A stretch of 64,000 nt of DNA from contig JAEUIN010000031.1 in the NCBI GenBank assembly GCA_016793115.1, positions 1 through 64,000 of the forward strand, given 5' to 3'. Of the stretch, positions 17,748 through 26,724 are shown one piece after another. Within the stretch, counting starts at the first letter, position 1, and each line of letters opens with the position of its first letter. The stretch comes from Planctomycetaceae bacterium. GTDB lineage: Bacteria > Planctomycetota > Planctomycetia > Pirellulales > PNKZ01. The notes under the pieces were generated by a model, which saw only the letters and a program-made list of their open reading frames with translations, did not search any database and was not told the DNA's origin. The position numbers were made by a program, and so were the translations under genes.

Positions 17748-19823
17748 ATGTCTCGCCGTCGCATCCTCCTCTGCCAACTGCCGATCCCGCCTGCGGGACC
17801 GGCGCCGGTGCGCGGCAACGTTCCCTTGGCGGGCGCCTATCTCAAGATGTACGCCGAGTTGCGCGGGCTCGGCGACCGCTACGAAATTGATCTGTTGCCG
17901 ACGCCCGAGGCCAACACGCTGGGCGACGCGGCGCTGGTCGAAGCGATACTCGCTCGCGATCCGTGGCTGGTCGGCTTCACCTGCTATCTCTGGAACATCG
18001 ACCGCACGCTGTGGATCGCCGAACGTTTGAAAGAACGCCGGCCGGATTTGCTCGTGCTCCTCGGCGGGCCCGAGATCACGGCCGACAACTCCTGGACTTT
18101 GCACCATCCGGCGGTCGACTTCGCGGCGATCGGCGAAGGAGAGCAGACGTTCGTCGAACTGCTGGAAACTTTAAGCGCCGCCGCCTCCGCAACACTAGCC
18201 CCGACGCGCAAGCGAGGGGACTTCGCCGGGGCGAACGAAGAACGCGGAGCGATGAACTATGAAGACCGCCGCTCATCGCTTATCGCTCCGATTTCCGCAT
18301 TCTCCTCCATCGCCGGCCTGCACGTTCGCGGACAAACGACGTCGCCCGCCTTTCGCAAGCCGCTGCCGCATCTCAACGACATTTCCTCGCCTTATCTGGC
18401 CGGCATTCTCGACGCGGCCGACGAGCAAATGCTGCTCTTGGAAACCATCCGCGGCTGCGTCTACAAGTGCAAGTTTTGCTACTACCCGAAGAGCTACGAC
18501 GATCTCTATTACGTCGCCGAAGAAAAGATCGTCGCCAACCTGCGTCATGCTCGCGAGCGCGGGGCGCGCGAAGTCGTGCTGCTCGACCCGACGCTCAACC
18601 AAGGGCGCAACTTCGACAAATTCGTCGAGCTCCTGGCACGCGAAAATCCCGACAAGCAATTCACTTATTTCGGCGAACTGCGCGCCGAAGGAATCAAGGA
18701 CAGTACGGCTCGCTTGTTGAAACAGGCCAACTTCACGGAAGTGGAAATCGGGCTCCAATCCATCGATCCGCTGGCGATGGATTTGATGGACCGCAAAAAT
18801 AACTTGAAGGCGTTCGAACGCGGCGTGAAGGCGCTGCTCGACGTCGGCATCGACGTCAAAGTCGATCTCATCATCGGCCTGCCCGGCGACACGATGGAGA
18901 GCGTCCGTCGCGGACTCGACTATCTCCACGCGAACCGGTTCTTCAGCTCAATCCAAGTGTTCAACCTGGCGATCCTCCCCGGCACCGCCTTCCGCAGCGA
19001 AGCCGCGCAGCTTGGGCTGGAATATCAATCGCGCACGCCGTACTACGTGCTCCGCACGCCGACGTTGAACCTCGGCCAAATGTCGGAACTCATGACCGAG
19101 GCTCAAGAACTGTTCGACATCGAGTTCGACCCTTGGGAAGAACCGGTGCTGGAGTTCGAAGAAGAAGAAATCTGGCCGCAGCCTCCGGCACGGACAACAT
19201 CAACAACATCATCGGTATCTCCCCTCGCCCCCGCAGGGGGAGAGGGGCCGGGGGTGAGGGGCAATACGCTCCTGAAGTGCTGGCGCGTTGAACTGGGCGC
19301 CACGGCCTGCTTGTCCGCCCGTGCCTCAATCGACGTCGCCACGGAATGCCGCGGAGGGCGCTCCCTACCGGACATCGCACCGCCGGCCCACAATATGGCG
19401 CAGGCCTTCACCGTTTGGCTCCGCGGCGACGATCTGCATGCCGCGCGAGCGGAAGCGGCGAACATCGTCCGCGAGGCGGTCGCCCGCAATCCGCACGGCA
19501 CATTTCAGATCGTCGTCGAACCGACGGGCGATCCGCGCCGAGCGACCGCGGCGCTGCTCGACGACTTACTCGCCGCCGCCCTGGAAACCACGTCGTACCT
19601 CGATCGCTTCTACGCCGTGATGCCCGGCCGCCCCAAAGGCGCCAAGCGACTGATCGTCGTCGTGCCGCAAGCCGATCGGGAACGGCTCGGCCGCGAGTGG
19701 GCCGACGCCTTGGGCGAACGTGCTACGATCGTCTGGCGCGGCTCGTCGAAGTCGCCGCCGCTCGACGATCTCGACGTCTATGAAACTTTTGTCCCGCTCG
19801 CCGGAGGGTTGCTTACGCCATGA
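17748..19823 (+). CDS. B12-binding radical SAM protein with DUF4080-type C-terminus, carrying repeat insertions
   Basis: A 691-residue protein. The N-terminal cobalamin-binding-like domain (1-140) contains LVGFTCYLWN, LLVLLGGPEIT and DFAAIGEGEQTFVELL. The radical SAM core has C237-x3-C241-x2-C244 in RGCVYKCKFCYYPKS, followed by EVVLLDPTLNQ and VDLIIGLPGDT. The C-terminal part resembles DUF4080. Two linker regions are encoded by dispersed repeats: about residues 148-185 (between the B12 domain and the radical SAM core) and about 490-545 (before the C-terminal domain). The frame survives both. The ATG at 17748 is preferred to a TTG at 17739. It overlaps the zinc-ribbon gene by ATGA. The substrate is unknown. 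Confidence 0.85.
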   Translation: MSRRRILLCQLPIPPAGPAPVRGNVPLAGAYLKMYAELRGLGDRYEIDLLPTPEANTLGDAALVEAILARDPWLVGFTCYLWNIDRTLWIAERLKERRPDLLVLLGGPEITADNSWTLHHPAVDFAAIGEGEQTFVELLETLSAAASATLAPTRKRGDFAGANEERGAMNYEDRRSSLIAPISAFSSIAGLHVRGQTTSPAFRKPLPHLNDISSPYLAGILDAADEQMLLLETIRGCVYKCKFCYYPKSYDDLYYVAEEKIVANLRHARERGAREVVLLDPTLNQGRNFDKFVELLARENPDKQFTYFGELRAEGIKDSTARLLKQANFTEVEIGLQSIDPLAMDLMDRKNNLKAFERGVKALLDVGIDVKVDLIIGLPGDTMESVRRGLDYLHANRFFSSIQVFNLAILPGTAFRSEAAQLGLEYQSRTPYYVLRTPTLNLGQMSELMTEAQELFDIEFDPWEEPVLEFEEEEIWPQPPARTTSTTSSVSPLAPAGGEGPGVRGNTLLKCWRVELGATACLSARASIDVATECRGGRSLPDIAPPAHNMAQAFTVWLRGDDLHAARAEAANIVREAVARNPHGTFQIVVEPTGDPRRATAALLDDLLAAALETTSYLDRFYAVMPGRPKGAKRLIVVVPQADRERLGREWADALGERATIVWRGSSKSPPLDDLDVYETFVPLAGGLLTP
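18195..18290. repeat. Repeat insertion 1 inside the radical SAM gene
   Basis: CTAGCCCCGACGCGCAAGCG begins at 18195 and runs into GAGGGG; from memory this resembles a repeat type common in Pirellulales genomes. It is followed by a second palindrome with arms CGGAGCGATGA (18245-18255) and TTATCGCTCCG (18280-18290, one mismatch). The protein here reads as a charged, low-similarity linker between conserved blocks. Confidence 0.65.
19218..19261. repeat. Repeat insertion 2 (CCCTCGCCCCC...GGGGGAGAGGGG type) in frame
   Basis: The segment reads CCCCTCGCCCCCGCAGGGGG then AGAGGGGCCGGGGGTGAGGGG, a well-known bacterial dispersed palindrome. Here it is translated as LAPAGGEGPGVRG within the radical SAM protein. 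Confidence 0.75.
19343..19368. repeat. Repeat insertion 3, copy of the 2425 element
   Basis: The reverse complement matches the element at 2425-2450 at 24 of 26 bases, with differences at the eighth and twenty-second bases. It is translated as part of ECRGGRSLP in the radical SAM protein. Confidence 0.75.
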
Positions 19824-20008
19824 CCGCTCGCGAACACGACTCCTCTGCGCCAGAATCCGCCGCCGAAACGAACGCTCCGGCGGCGAAATCCTGCAGGCCC
19901 GTCTGTCCGATCTGCGGCGGCCGGCTGATGGAGATTCGCGCGAAGCTGCACTGCTCGGAGTGCCATACGATCCTGGAAACTTGCTGCGAAGGAGGCGCGC
20001 AAGCGTAG
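19820..20008 (+). CDS. Small zinc-ribbon protein (62 aa)
   Basis: A 62-residue protein with a C-terminal zinc ribbon: CPICGG and CSECH supply two CxxC pairs about 17 residues apart, with an extra CC near the end. Its ATG overlaps the stop of the radical SAM gene (ATGA), indicating translational coupling. It may bind metal and serve as a partner of the radical SAM protein; that role is inferred only from coupling. Confidence 0.75.
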   Translation: MTAREHDSSAPESAAETNAPAAKSCRPVCPICGGRLMEIRAKLHCSECHTILETCCEGGAQA

Positions 20009-20015
20009 ACTCGCC

Positions 20016-20630
20016 ATGTCCAACTCCTCCGGTTCCGACGACAAGCTCCGCAAAGTTCTCACCGAACTCGCCTCCGGCCGTTTACTCGTCGACGAAGCGC
20101 TCGCCGAAGTCAAACGCCTCTCCGCCGTGCAGCAGCCGCAGGCCGCCGGGGCGACTTATGTCAAACGCTCCGGCAAACCTGGCGGCGGGCTGATCGTCGC
20201 CGTGGTCCTACTATTGATCGGTGGCATCTTCTCGGCCGTCGGCGGCGGCTTCGCCGTCAAATCGCTCCGCTTCCAGCGCGAAGGACTCCGCGCGCCGGGC
20301 ACCGTCGTCCGGCTGCAAAGCGCCGGCAAAGGCAACACGAAGCCGGTCGTGAAATATGTCGTCGACGGCAAGACGTACGAAACGATCGGCACGCTGGCCT
20401 CGAAGCCGGCCGCCTTCGACGTCGGCGAAAAAGTCGACGTCTTCTACATGCCCGACAATCCGGAGCACGCCCAAATCGACGGCTTCGTCGAACGGTGGCT
20501 CTTTCCGACGATCTTCGGCGGCATCGGCGCGCTGTTGTTCGTCATTGGGCTGTTCATCGTGCTCGGGGGGATCGTCCGCCGCCTGTTTCGGCCGCTTTCC
20601 GCCGACTTCGGCCCGCCGCCGCTCGGCTGA
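20016..20630 (+). CDS. DUF3592 membrane protein
   Basis: A 204-residue protein. A cytoplasmic N-terminus with a helix (KLRKVLTELASGRLLVDEAL) precedes two membrane helices, LIVAVVLLLIGGIFSAVGGGF and PTIFGGIGALLFVIGLFIVL. Between them lies an extracytoplasmic beta domain with TVVRLQ, PVVKYVVDGKTYET and VDVFYMPDNPEHA, typical of DUF3592. It starts 7 bases after the zinc-ribbon stop, so the three genes are probably one operon. Function unknown. Confidence 0.8.
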   Translation: MSNSSGSDDKLRKVLTELASGRLLVDEALAEVKRLSAVQQPQAAGATYVKRSGKPGGGLIVAVVLLLIGGIFSAVGGGFAVKSLRFQREGLRAPGTVVRLQSAGKGNTKPVVKYVVDGKTYETIGTLASKPAAFDVGEKVDVFYMPDNPEHAQIDGFVERWLFPTIFGGIGALLFVIGLFIVLGGIVRRLFRPLSADFGPPPLG

Positions 20631-20720
20631 CGCCGGAAATTCGCTACGACCGGCAGGGAAGTTATGAGCTACGGTTGAAGCGTAGGCCGCGTCGGCCTCG
20701 CGTCACCGCCATTGCTTACG

Positions 20721-22538
20721 ATGCCGATCGCCTCACTTGCCGTCGTCGCCGCCACGCTCTTTGCCGGCTCGCCGTCGCCCCCAGCGCTGTGCGACGAGGC
20801 AGGCGTCTCGCATACGCTCGTGCCGAGCCGCGACGAACAATTCGTCGTCGTTGCGTTTCTCGGCGTCGATTGCCCGCTGGCCAAGCTCGCCGTCGGTCGG
20901 CTCAACGAGTTGGCCCGCGAGTTCGCGCCCCGCGGCGTGCGTTTCGTCGGCATCGATCCGAACGAGCACGACTCGCCCGATGAGATTCGCCGCTTCGCCC
21001 ACGACCATGGCTTGGCCTTTCCGCTCTTCCGCGACGACGAGTTTCGCGCGGTCGATTTTTGCGGCGCGACGCGCACGCCCGAAGTCGCCGTCGTCGACCG
21101 GGCCGCTCGGATCCGTTACCGCGGACGGATCGACGATCAACACGGCCTCGGCACCCGCCGCGACGCGCCGTCGTCGCACGATCTGCGCGACGCCCTCGCC
21201 GCGCTCCTGGACGGGCGCGAACCGCTTGCGGCGACGACGTCCGCCGTCGGCTGCGCGATCACACGTCGGCGGCCGACGGCGGCCGAACCGCGGCTCACCT
21301 ATGCCGAACACGTCGCACCGCTCATCGCCGCCAAATGCGCCGGTTGCCACAGGCCCGGCGAAGTCGGCCCGCTCTCGCTGCTCACTTACGACGACGTCCG
21401 CGGGCACGCCGCGATGATCGACGAAGTCGTCGCCGCCGATCGCATGCCGCCGTGGCCGGCGGCGCGAGAAGTCGGCCGTTTCAAGAATGATCCTTCGCTC
21501 AATGATCAGGAAAAGGCGCTGCTTCGCGATTGGATCGCCGCGGGTTGCTCGCCGGGCGACCTGACGAAGCTCCCCGCGCCGTCACAAGAACCCACGGACG
21601 GCGCAGGATGGCGAATCGGCCGACCCGACGCCGTCGTGGAGTTACCTCGCGAGTTCAGCGTGCCCGCCGACGGCGTCGTCGAATATCAATATTTCGACGT
21701 CGATCCGCAATTCGCCGGCGAGCGCTGGATCGCGGCCGTGGAAGTACGGCCGACGAATCGCACCGTCGTGCATCACTGCAACGTCTTCCTCAAGCCGGCA
21801 GGTGCAAGCGTTGCCGCGGAGCAGGGGAGCCTCGGCAGCGTTTGCCTCACGGCCATGGCGGCCGGCAACGAAGCGACGACGTTTCCGCCCGGCATGGCGA
21901 AGCGATTGCCCGCCGGTTGGCGATTGCTGTTCGTCGTTCACTACACGCCGATCGGCACGCCGCAGGTCGACCGGCTGCAACTGGGGCTGAGGTTCGCCGA
22001 CCCGACCGCGGTCGAGCGCGAAGTCGCCACGCGGCTGATCGTCGATGAGCAGTTGCACATTCCGCCGCGCGCCGCCGCGCATCGCGTGGAACATGCGGCG
22101 AAGATCGAGCGCGATTTACTGCTCTTGGCGATGTTTCCGCACCTGCACCTGCGCGGCAAATCGTTCCGCTACGAACTCGAACACCCCGACGGCTCGCGCG
22201 AGCTTCTGCTCGACGTGCCCCGCTGGGACTTCGCTTGGCAACCGCGCTACGAACTCGCGGAGCCGAAGCGGCTGCCGGCCGGCTCCGTGATCCATTGCAC
22301 GGCGGTGTACGACAACTCGGCCGCGAATCCGGCGAACCCGGACCCGACGAAAACCGTGCTCACCGGGCCGCTCTCGACGGATGAAATGTTCAACGGCTAC
22401 TACGACGTCGCCGCGGCGGAAATCGAACGCCCGACGCCTTTGCCGCCTCCGTCGCCGCTGCAACGGCTAACGCCGATCGCGGCGCTCGCGGCCCTGCTGA
22501 TCTGGGTGCGCGGCACCCGTACGTCGTCAAAGTCTTAG
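20721..22538 (+). CDS. Redoxin / cytochrome c / copper type II monooxygenase-like fusion
   Basis: A 605-residue secreted protein. After a signal peptide (MPIASLAVVAATLFAGSPSP) comes a thioredoxin-fold redoxin domain (about 25-175) with a single Cys in FLGVDCPLAKL (C51). Next is a c-type heme site C206AGCH in IAAKCAGCHRPGEVG, then a PHM-like copper domain. The copper ligands all seem present: HH in TVVHHCNV, H in FVVHYTPIG, HxH in FPHLHLRGK, and Met in TDEMFNGYYD. Such fusions are common in planctomycetes and are presumed periplasmic. The ATG at 20721 gives the signal peptide; a TTG at 20712 is less likely. The stop lies in a hairpin repeat. Confidence 0.85.
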   Translation: MPIASLAVVAATLFAGSPSPPALCDEAGVSHTLVPSRDEQFVVVAFLGVDCPLAKLAVGRLNELAREFAPRGVRFVGIDPNEHDSPDEIRRFAHDHGLAFPLFRDDEFRAVDFCGATRTPEVAVVDRAARIRYRGRIDDQHGLGTRRDAPSSHDLRDALAALLDGREPLAATTSAVGCAITRRRPTAAEPRLTYAEHVAPLIAAKCAGCHRPGEVGPLSLLTYDDVRGHAAMIDEVVAADRMPPWPAAREVGRFKNDPSLNDQEKALLRDWIAAGCSPGDLTKLPAPSQEPTDGAGWRIGRPDAVVELPREFSVPADGVVEYQYFDVDPQFAGERWIAAVEVRPTNRTVVHHCNVFLKPAGASVAAEQGSLGSVCLTAMAAGNEATTFPPGMAKRLPAGWRLLFVVHYTPIGTPQVDRLQLGLRFADPTAVEREVATRLIVDEQLHIPPRAAAHRVEHAAKIERDLLLLAMFPHLHLRGKSFRYELEHPDGSRELLLDVPRWDFAWQPRYELAEPKRLPAGSVIHCTAVYDNSAANPANPDPTKTVLTGPLSTDEMFNGYYDVAAAEIERPTPLPPPSPLQRLTPIAALAALLIWVRGTRTSSKS

Positions 22539-22562
22539 CCCCGGCCAGAAGTGCCGAGGGCT
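22532..22562. repeat. Hairpin repeat carrying the stop codon of the redoxin fusion
   Basis: AGTCTTAGCCCCGG (from 22531) followed by GTGCCGAGGGCTA forms an imperfect stem (TAGCCCCGGC against GCCGAGGGCTA). The TAG at 22536-22538 is the gene's stop. It shares its left end with the elements at 3782 and 29267 and separates convergent genes. Confidence 0.65.
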
Positions 22563-22583
22563 AGGACGGAGAAGTGGCAAACA

Positions 22584-24167
22584 TTAGCCGGCCGTCACCG
22601 CGGCGCGGGTTTCATACGTCCGCTTCTCGCTACCCGCGAAGGCGTCGCTCACGGCGATCTGGAAGAGTTCCTGCCCGCACGGCGTCGGGTACTTGCCCGT
22701 GATGCAAGCCTGGCAGAGTTGATTGCTCGTCAGGTCGACCGCTTTGGCGATCGATTCCACCGGCAAATAGCGCAGCGAATCGGCCCCCAAGGCTTCGGCC
22801 ATGCGATCTTGGGCCTCGTCGGTGAGCACTCCGTTCTGCAAAAATTTCGGTGCGAACAACTCGCCGATCGTCGACATGTCGATGCCGTAGAAGCACGGGG
22901 CGACGATCGGCGGGCAGGCGACGCGGACGTGAATCTCGCGCGCTCCGCCGAGATCGCGCAACCGCTTGATGAGCACCTTCATCGTCGTCGAACGAACGAT
23001 CGAGTCTTCGACGAGGATCACCCGCTTCCCTTCGAGCACTTCGCGGAGCGGCGTGTATTTGCTTTCGACCTTATTCTTGCGACTGCTCGCCCCTTCGATA
23101 AACGTGCGGCCGGAGTAGCGATTGCGGATCAGGCCTTCGCGCGACGGAATGTTCAAGCGATAGGCCATCGAGTCGGCGGCCGCTTTGCTCGTGTCGGGCA
23201 CCGGAACGACGATCGTGTCTTCGTCGATCTCGATCTTTTCGAGCCGCGCCAGTTCTTCGCCGAGCCGGGTGCGCGAGAGATACACGCTCCGGTCGTCCAT
23301 CGTGCTGGCGACGTTCGCGAAGTAGATCCACTCAAAGAAGCAATGCGCGCTGCGCGGGCTCTCGGCGAACTTTTCGATGCCGAAGCGTCCTTCGCTGATC
23401 GTGATCGCATGCCCCGGCGCGAGCGACTTGATGTTGTCGGCCGCGAAGCCGAGGTTTAACAACGCCACGCTCTCGCTCGCCGCGGCGAACAGCGGACCTT
23501 CGAGCGCATAGCAAAGCGGCTTGATGCCGAGCGGATCGCGGGCCAAGAGCATGTCGCCCATGGCGTTGAGCAGGGCGATGCTATACGCACCGTCGAGCTT
23601 CGCCGCGATGTTGCGCATCGCCTCGACCAGCCCGACGCGCGTCTCGCCCGACCACTGCCGGCCGATCTCGTGCATCAGGATTTCGGTGTCGGTGTCGCGC
23701 GCCAGATGGAAGTCGTCGTGGGCCAGGAGTTCGGCGCGGAGTGGCTGGTAGTTGGCGATCTGGCCGTTGAAGCCGAACGAGAACCACTTGTGTTTCTGCA
23801 GGTGTTTCCGCTCGAACGGCTGCGCATAGCGGCGGTCTTCCGCGCCGCAGGTGGCGTAGCGCACGTGCCCCACGGCCGCCCGGCCGGCGAACTTCTGCAT
23901 CAGCCCTTCCGCCTTATTGCGGCGGCTCAACTGAAACACCTCGGTCACGCTCCCCAACTCTTTGTGCGTATCGAGCAGTTGGTCGCGGTTCGGGTTGTAG
24001 CTCGTCATGCCCGCGGAAAGCTGCCCGCGGTTTTGGATGTCGAGCAACATCCGAGGGATGAGCCGCGACACTTGCTCGGGCCCCTGCTCGGGGCAGAGCG
24101 GGCTCGGTGCCCGGCTCGGCAAGTGGTAGATCGCGGCAATGCCGCACTCGTGGTGCAAGTCGCTCAT
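22584..24167 (-). CDS. purF: Amidophosphoribosyltransferase
   Basis: A 527-residue enzyme for the first step of purine synthesis, converting PRPP and glutamine to phosphoribosylamine. The N-terminal nucleophile Cys is C8 in [10 protein letters not shown], so the first seven residues would be a cleaved propeptide. The glutaminase domain has GHVRYATCG and [10 protein letters not shown]; the phosphoribosyltransferase domain has [14 protein letters not shown], the PRPP loop. Cysteines in [14 protein letters not shown] and [16 protein letters not shown] match the iron-sulfur cluster ligands of the Bacillus-type enzyme. The ATG at 24167 gives the correct propeptide. It is divergent from proB. Confidence 0.95.
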   Translation of the reverse strand: MSDLHHECGIAAIYHLPSRAPSPLCPEQGPEQVSRLIPRMLLDIQNRGQLSAGMTSYNPNRDQLLDTHKELGSVTEVFQLSRRNKAEGLMQKFAGRAAVGHVRYATCGAEDRRYAQPFERKHLQKHKWFSFGFNGQIANYQPLRAELLAHDDFHLARDTDTEILMHEIGRQWSGETRVGLVEAMRNIAAKLDGAYSIALLNAMGDMLLARDPLGIKPLCYALEGPLFAAASESVALLNLGFAADNIKSLAPGHAITISEGRFGIEKFAESPRSAHCFFEWIYFANVASTMDDRSVYLSRTRLGEELARLEKIEIDEDTIVVPVPDTSKAAADSMAYRLNIPSREGLIRNRYSGRTFIEGASSRKNKVESKYTPLREVLEGKRVILVEDSIVRSTTMKVLIKRLRDLGGAREIHVRVACPPIVAPCFYGIDMSTIGELFAPKFLQNGVLTDEAQDRMAEALGADSLRYLPVESIAKAVDLTSNQLCQACITGKYPTPCGQELFQIAVSDAFAGSEKRTYETRAAVTAG

Positions 24168-24518
24168 GGAACGATCGACCGCCGGGTGGGGCGGTACCAG
24201 GGTTTCGTGGGCGCGTCGCCTAGGTGCGGGCAAGCTGCGAGCGAAAGCCGATTCGCAGGCCGAACCGGGCCGGAAAAGCCGGGCGCGGCAACGGCTTGCA
24301 CCCTCCTCCAACGTCGCAGGCTCTTATTCTAGAACCGGGGTCGCCTTTTCTCAACCGACTTGCGGGATTCACGCGGGTGTCGTAGCGAGCGTGCGGGTCC
24401 GGCCTTGTGACATTCCTCATTCAAGCGGTATTCTCGCGATTTACCCATTCGGAAAAGTCGCCGCGACGTGAGCAAATCGCGACCGCGGCCGCGCGACTTT
24501 TGGATTCTCAAAACGATC
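24168..24518. other. Divergent promoter region between purF and proB
   Basis: This 351-base gap holds no gene I can support. A weak sigma-70-like pair faces proB: TTGTGA (24405-24410), an 18-base spacer and TATTCT (24429-24434). No PurR-like operator or riboswitch was recognised. Confidence 0.35.
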
Positions 24519-25658
24519 ATGCTCGACCCCCTCCGTCAGGAAATCGCCGCAGCCGCTGCGACGATCGTCGTCAAAGTCGGCACGCGCACGCTCACGCGCC
24601 CCGACGGTTCGCTCGACGAATCGCGCATCGAGCAGCTCGCCACTCAACTCCACTTGTTGATGGAAACCGGCCGCAAGGTCGTGCTCGTCAGCTCCGGCGC
24701 GGTCGCTTCCGGCATGGGCCGCCTCGGGCTGAAGGAACGCCCGAAAGACCTCGCCAAGTTGCAAGCCGTGGCGGCGGTGGGGCAGAGCTACCTGGTGCAG
24801 ACGTACGATCGCGTGTTTCGCACGCTCGGTCGCCAAGCCGCGCAAGTGTTGCTCACCGCCGACGATCTCGACGAGCGAGCTCGCTACCTGAACGTGCGCA
24901 ACACGCTCCTCTCGCTCCTGGAGTTCGGCGCGGTGCCGATCATCAACGAAAACGATACGGTGAGCACCGAGGAACTCCAGACGACGTTCGGCGACAACGA
25001 TCGGCTCGCCGCGATGGTCACCAACCTGATCCGCGCGCCGCTCCTGGTGCTCCTCTCCGACGTGCTCGGCCTCTACGACGGCGACCCTAGCTCGCCGGAG
25101 GCCAAAATCATCTCCACCGTGGTGAAGATCGACGACGGCATCTACAGCCTGGTCCGCGATAAAAAGACCGGCCTCAGCAAAGGGGGCATGGCCAGCAAGC
25201 TCAACGCGGCCCGCGCCGCCACGCTCTCCGGCGAGAACGTCATCATCACCTCCGGGCGCGATTTCTCGGTGCTCGGCAAGATCGCCGCCGGCGAAACCGT
25301 CGGCACGCTGTTCATCGCCCAGGGGCAAGCAATCACGTCGTGGAAGCGCTGGATCGGCTTCACCGCCCAGCCGCGCGGCGTGCTGGTGCTCGACGACGGC
25401 GCACGCGAAGCCGTGCAAAAGAAAGGCCGCAGCCTCTTGGCCATCGGCGTCGTCGACGTCCAGGGCGAGTTCACTAAAGGCGACGTCGTCGCCGTACGCG
25501 ATCGCGGCGGAGTCGAGTTCGCCCGCGGGCTGACGAACTACTCCGCCGCGGAAGTGCTGCGGATCAAAGGCATGAAGACGGAAGCCATTGCCGCAGCCCT
25601 GGGTCACTGCCCCTACCATGAAGTCGTCCATCGCGACAACATGGCCGTTACGATCTAA
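24519..25658 (+). CDS. proB: Glutamate 5-kinase
   Basis: A 379-residue enzyme that phosphorylates glutamate in the first step of proline synthesis. The amino acid kinase domain has IVVKVGTRTLT, VLVSSGAVASGMGRL, VPIINENDTVS, FGDNDRLAAMV and LSDVLGLYDGDP. KKTGLSKGGMASKLNAA is the conserved C-terminal loop. A PUA domain follows (about 275-360), as in the long form of ProB. The ATG at 24519 fits the family; a GTG at 24468 would add a basic extension. proA is not nearby. It converges on the Cys-rich gene with a 3-base gap. Confidence 0.93.
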   Translation: MLDPLRQEIAAAAATIVVKVGTRTLTRPDGSLDESRIEQLATQLHLLMETGRKVVLVSSGAVASGMGRLGLKERPKDLAKLQAVAAVGQSYLVQTYDRVFRTLGRQAAQVLLTADDLDERARYLNVRNTLLSLLEFGAVPIINENDTVSTEELQTTFGDNDRLAAMVTNLIRAPLLVLLSDVLGLYDGDPSSPEAKIISTVVKIDDGIYSLVRDKKTGLSKGGMASKLNAARAATLSGENVIITSGRDFSVLGKIAAGETVGTLFIAQGQAITSWKRWIGFTAQPRGVLVLDDGAREAVQKKGRSLLAIGVVDVQGEFTKGDVVAVRDRGGVEFARGLTNYSAAEVLRIKGMKTEAIAAALGHCPYHEVVHRDNMAVTI

Positions 25659-25661
25659 GTC

Positions 25662-26240
25662 TTACTGCGGTTCCGAGAGCAGTTCCGTGAGTATCGAGCC
25701 GCTCTGCGGGCTGTAGGCCGCTTCCTTCATCGGCGAAGGCGGAAGCGGCGGAGCGGCGGGAGCTTCCGTCGGCGCCGGGCCGCCGTGCGTGCAAGCGCCG
25801 TCGGTGCAACCTTGAGCGCAACCGCCGGCCGCGCAGCCGCCGTTGCCGTCGTTGCACACGCAGCCGCAGCCGCAGCACACGGTTTGCACGACCCACTTGA
25901 TCGTCGGCTTCTCGATTTCTTCCGTGTGCTTAATCAGTTTCGTCCGTGTGCGAACCGCGGCGCAGGTCGGCTGCATCATCGGCTTGCAATGCACGCAGCC
26001 GCAGCAATCCTTCGTCTTGCAGTAGCCGACGCACTTGCTTGGGCCCGGCACGCAAAAGTCTTCGCAGACGCAGTCGTAGGTGACCTTCGTCTCCTTCTTG
26101 ACGTCGCAGACCGGCTTGCAGACTTTCTTGAGCTTGTGGCAACCGCAACTCGGACAGCAGCATCCGCCGGCTTGCGCTTCCGCGACGAAGCTTGCCGACA
26201 GCACGGCGACGAACAGCGAGAAGATGGCGATCCGCAGCAT
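25662..26240 (-). CDS. Cysteine-rich secreted protein
   Basis: A 192-residue protein with a Sec signal peptide (MLRIAIFSLFVAVLSASFVAEAQA) and about 26 cysteines in the mature part. They occur in clusters such as GGCCCPSCGCH, KVCKPVCDVKK, YDCVCEDFCVPGPSKC, KDCCGCVHC and VCCGCGCVC. A Pro/Ala-rich tail follows. The CEDFCVPGPSKC segment resembles secreted Cys-rich proteins I associate with Rhodopirellula-type planctomycetes. The cysteines could bind metal or crosslink a cell-surface layer; this is inference. It is divergent from purE. Confidence 0.78.
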   Translation of the reverse strand: MLRIAIFSLFVAVLSASFVAEAQAGGCCCPSCGCHKLKKVCKPVCDVKKETKVTYDCVCEDFCVPGPSKCVGYCKTKDCCGCVHCKPMMQPTCAAVRTRTKLIKHTEEIEKPTIKWVVQTVCCGCGCVCNDGNGGCAAGGCAQGCTDGACTHGGPAPTEAPAAPPLPPSPMKEAAYSPQSGSILTELLSEPQ

Positions 26241-26724
26241 GGCGGCAGTCCCTTACCGTTGGAGATGTTTTCCGGCGAAGCCAATGGGCCACGGCGACAC
26301 ATCCGTGCGCGTCGCTCGCTATGAATGCTCATCGAACTCCCCCCGTCGCAGGCTTGGGAATTCGCCGTTCAATCGGATTAGTTTTCGCAACCGGCAGAGT
26401 TTGCCAAATCATCCCGGTCGTTGCTTGGCCGGACGGCCGCGCTCGCCGAGCCGTGGGATGACAAAGCGGCAACCTCGGCCGCGCACCGCCGGTTTTTGGA
26501 AGCGACGCTAACTTGTTGCCCGCCGAAAACTTAGCGGTCCCCGCGCACTCGCGGCCGACCCTAGACCCTCTTGCGGCGGCGCGGTAAGCTTCCGCCGTCG
26601 CCCGACGACTTCCTCGCGGGCCGCTTGTCCGCCGCCGCCGTCTACCGCGGCGTTTCCAAACGCTTTGTAATCCGCGAATCGCAATCGCCGGGTCGCGGCA
26701 TCTCGAACCTTCGGCAACACGCTT
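26241..26724. other. Divergent intergenic region before purE
   Basis: This 484-base stretch separates the Cys-rich gene and purE. I see no convincing gene, tRNA or purine riboswitch; short open frames here lack coding character. Confidence 0.4.
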
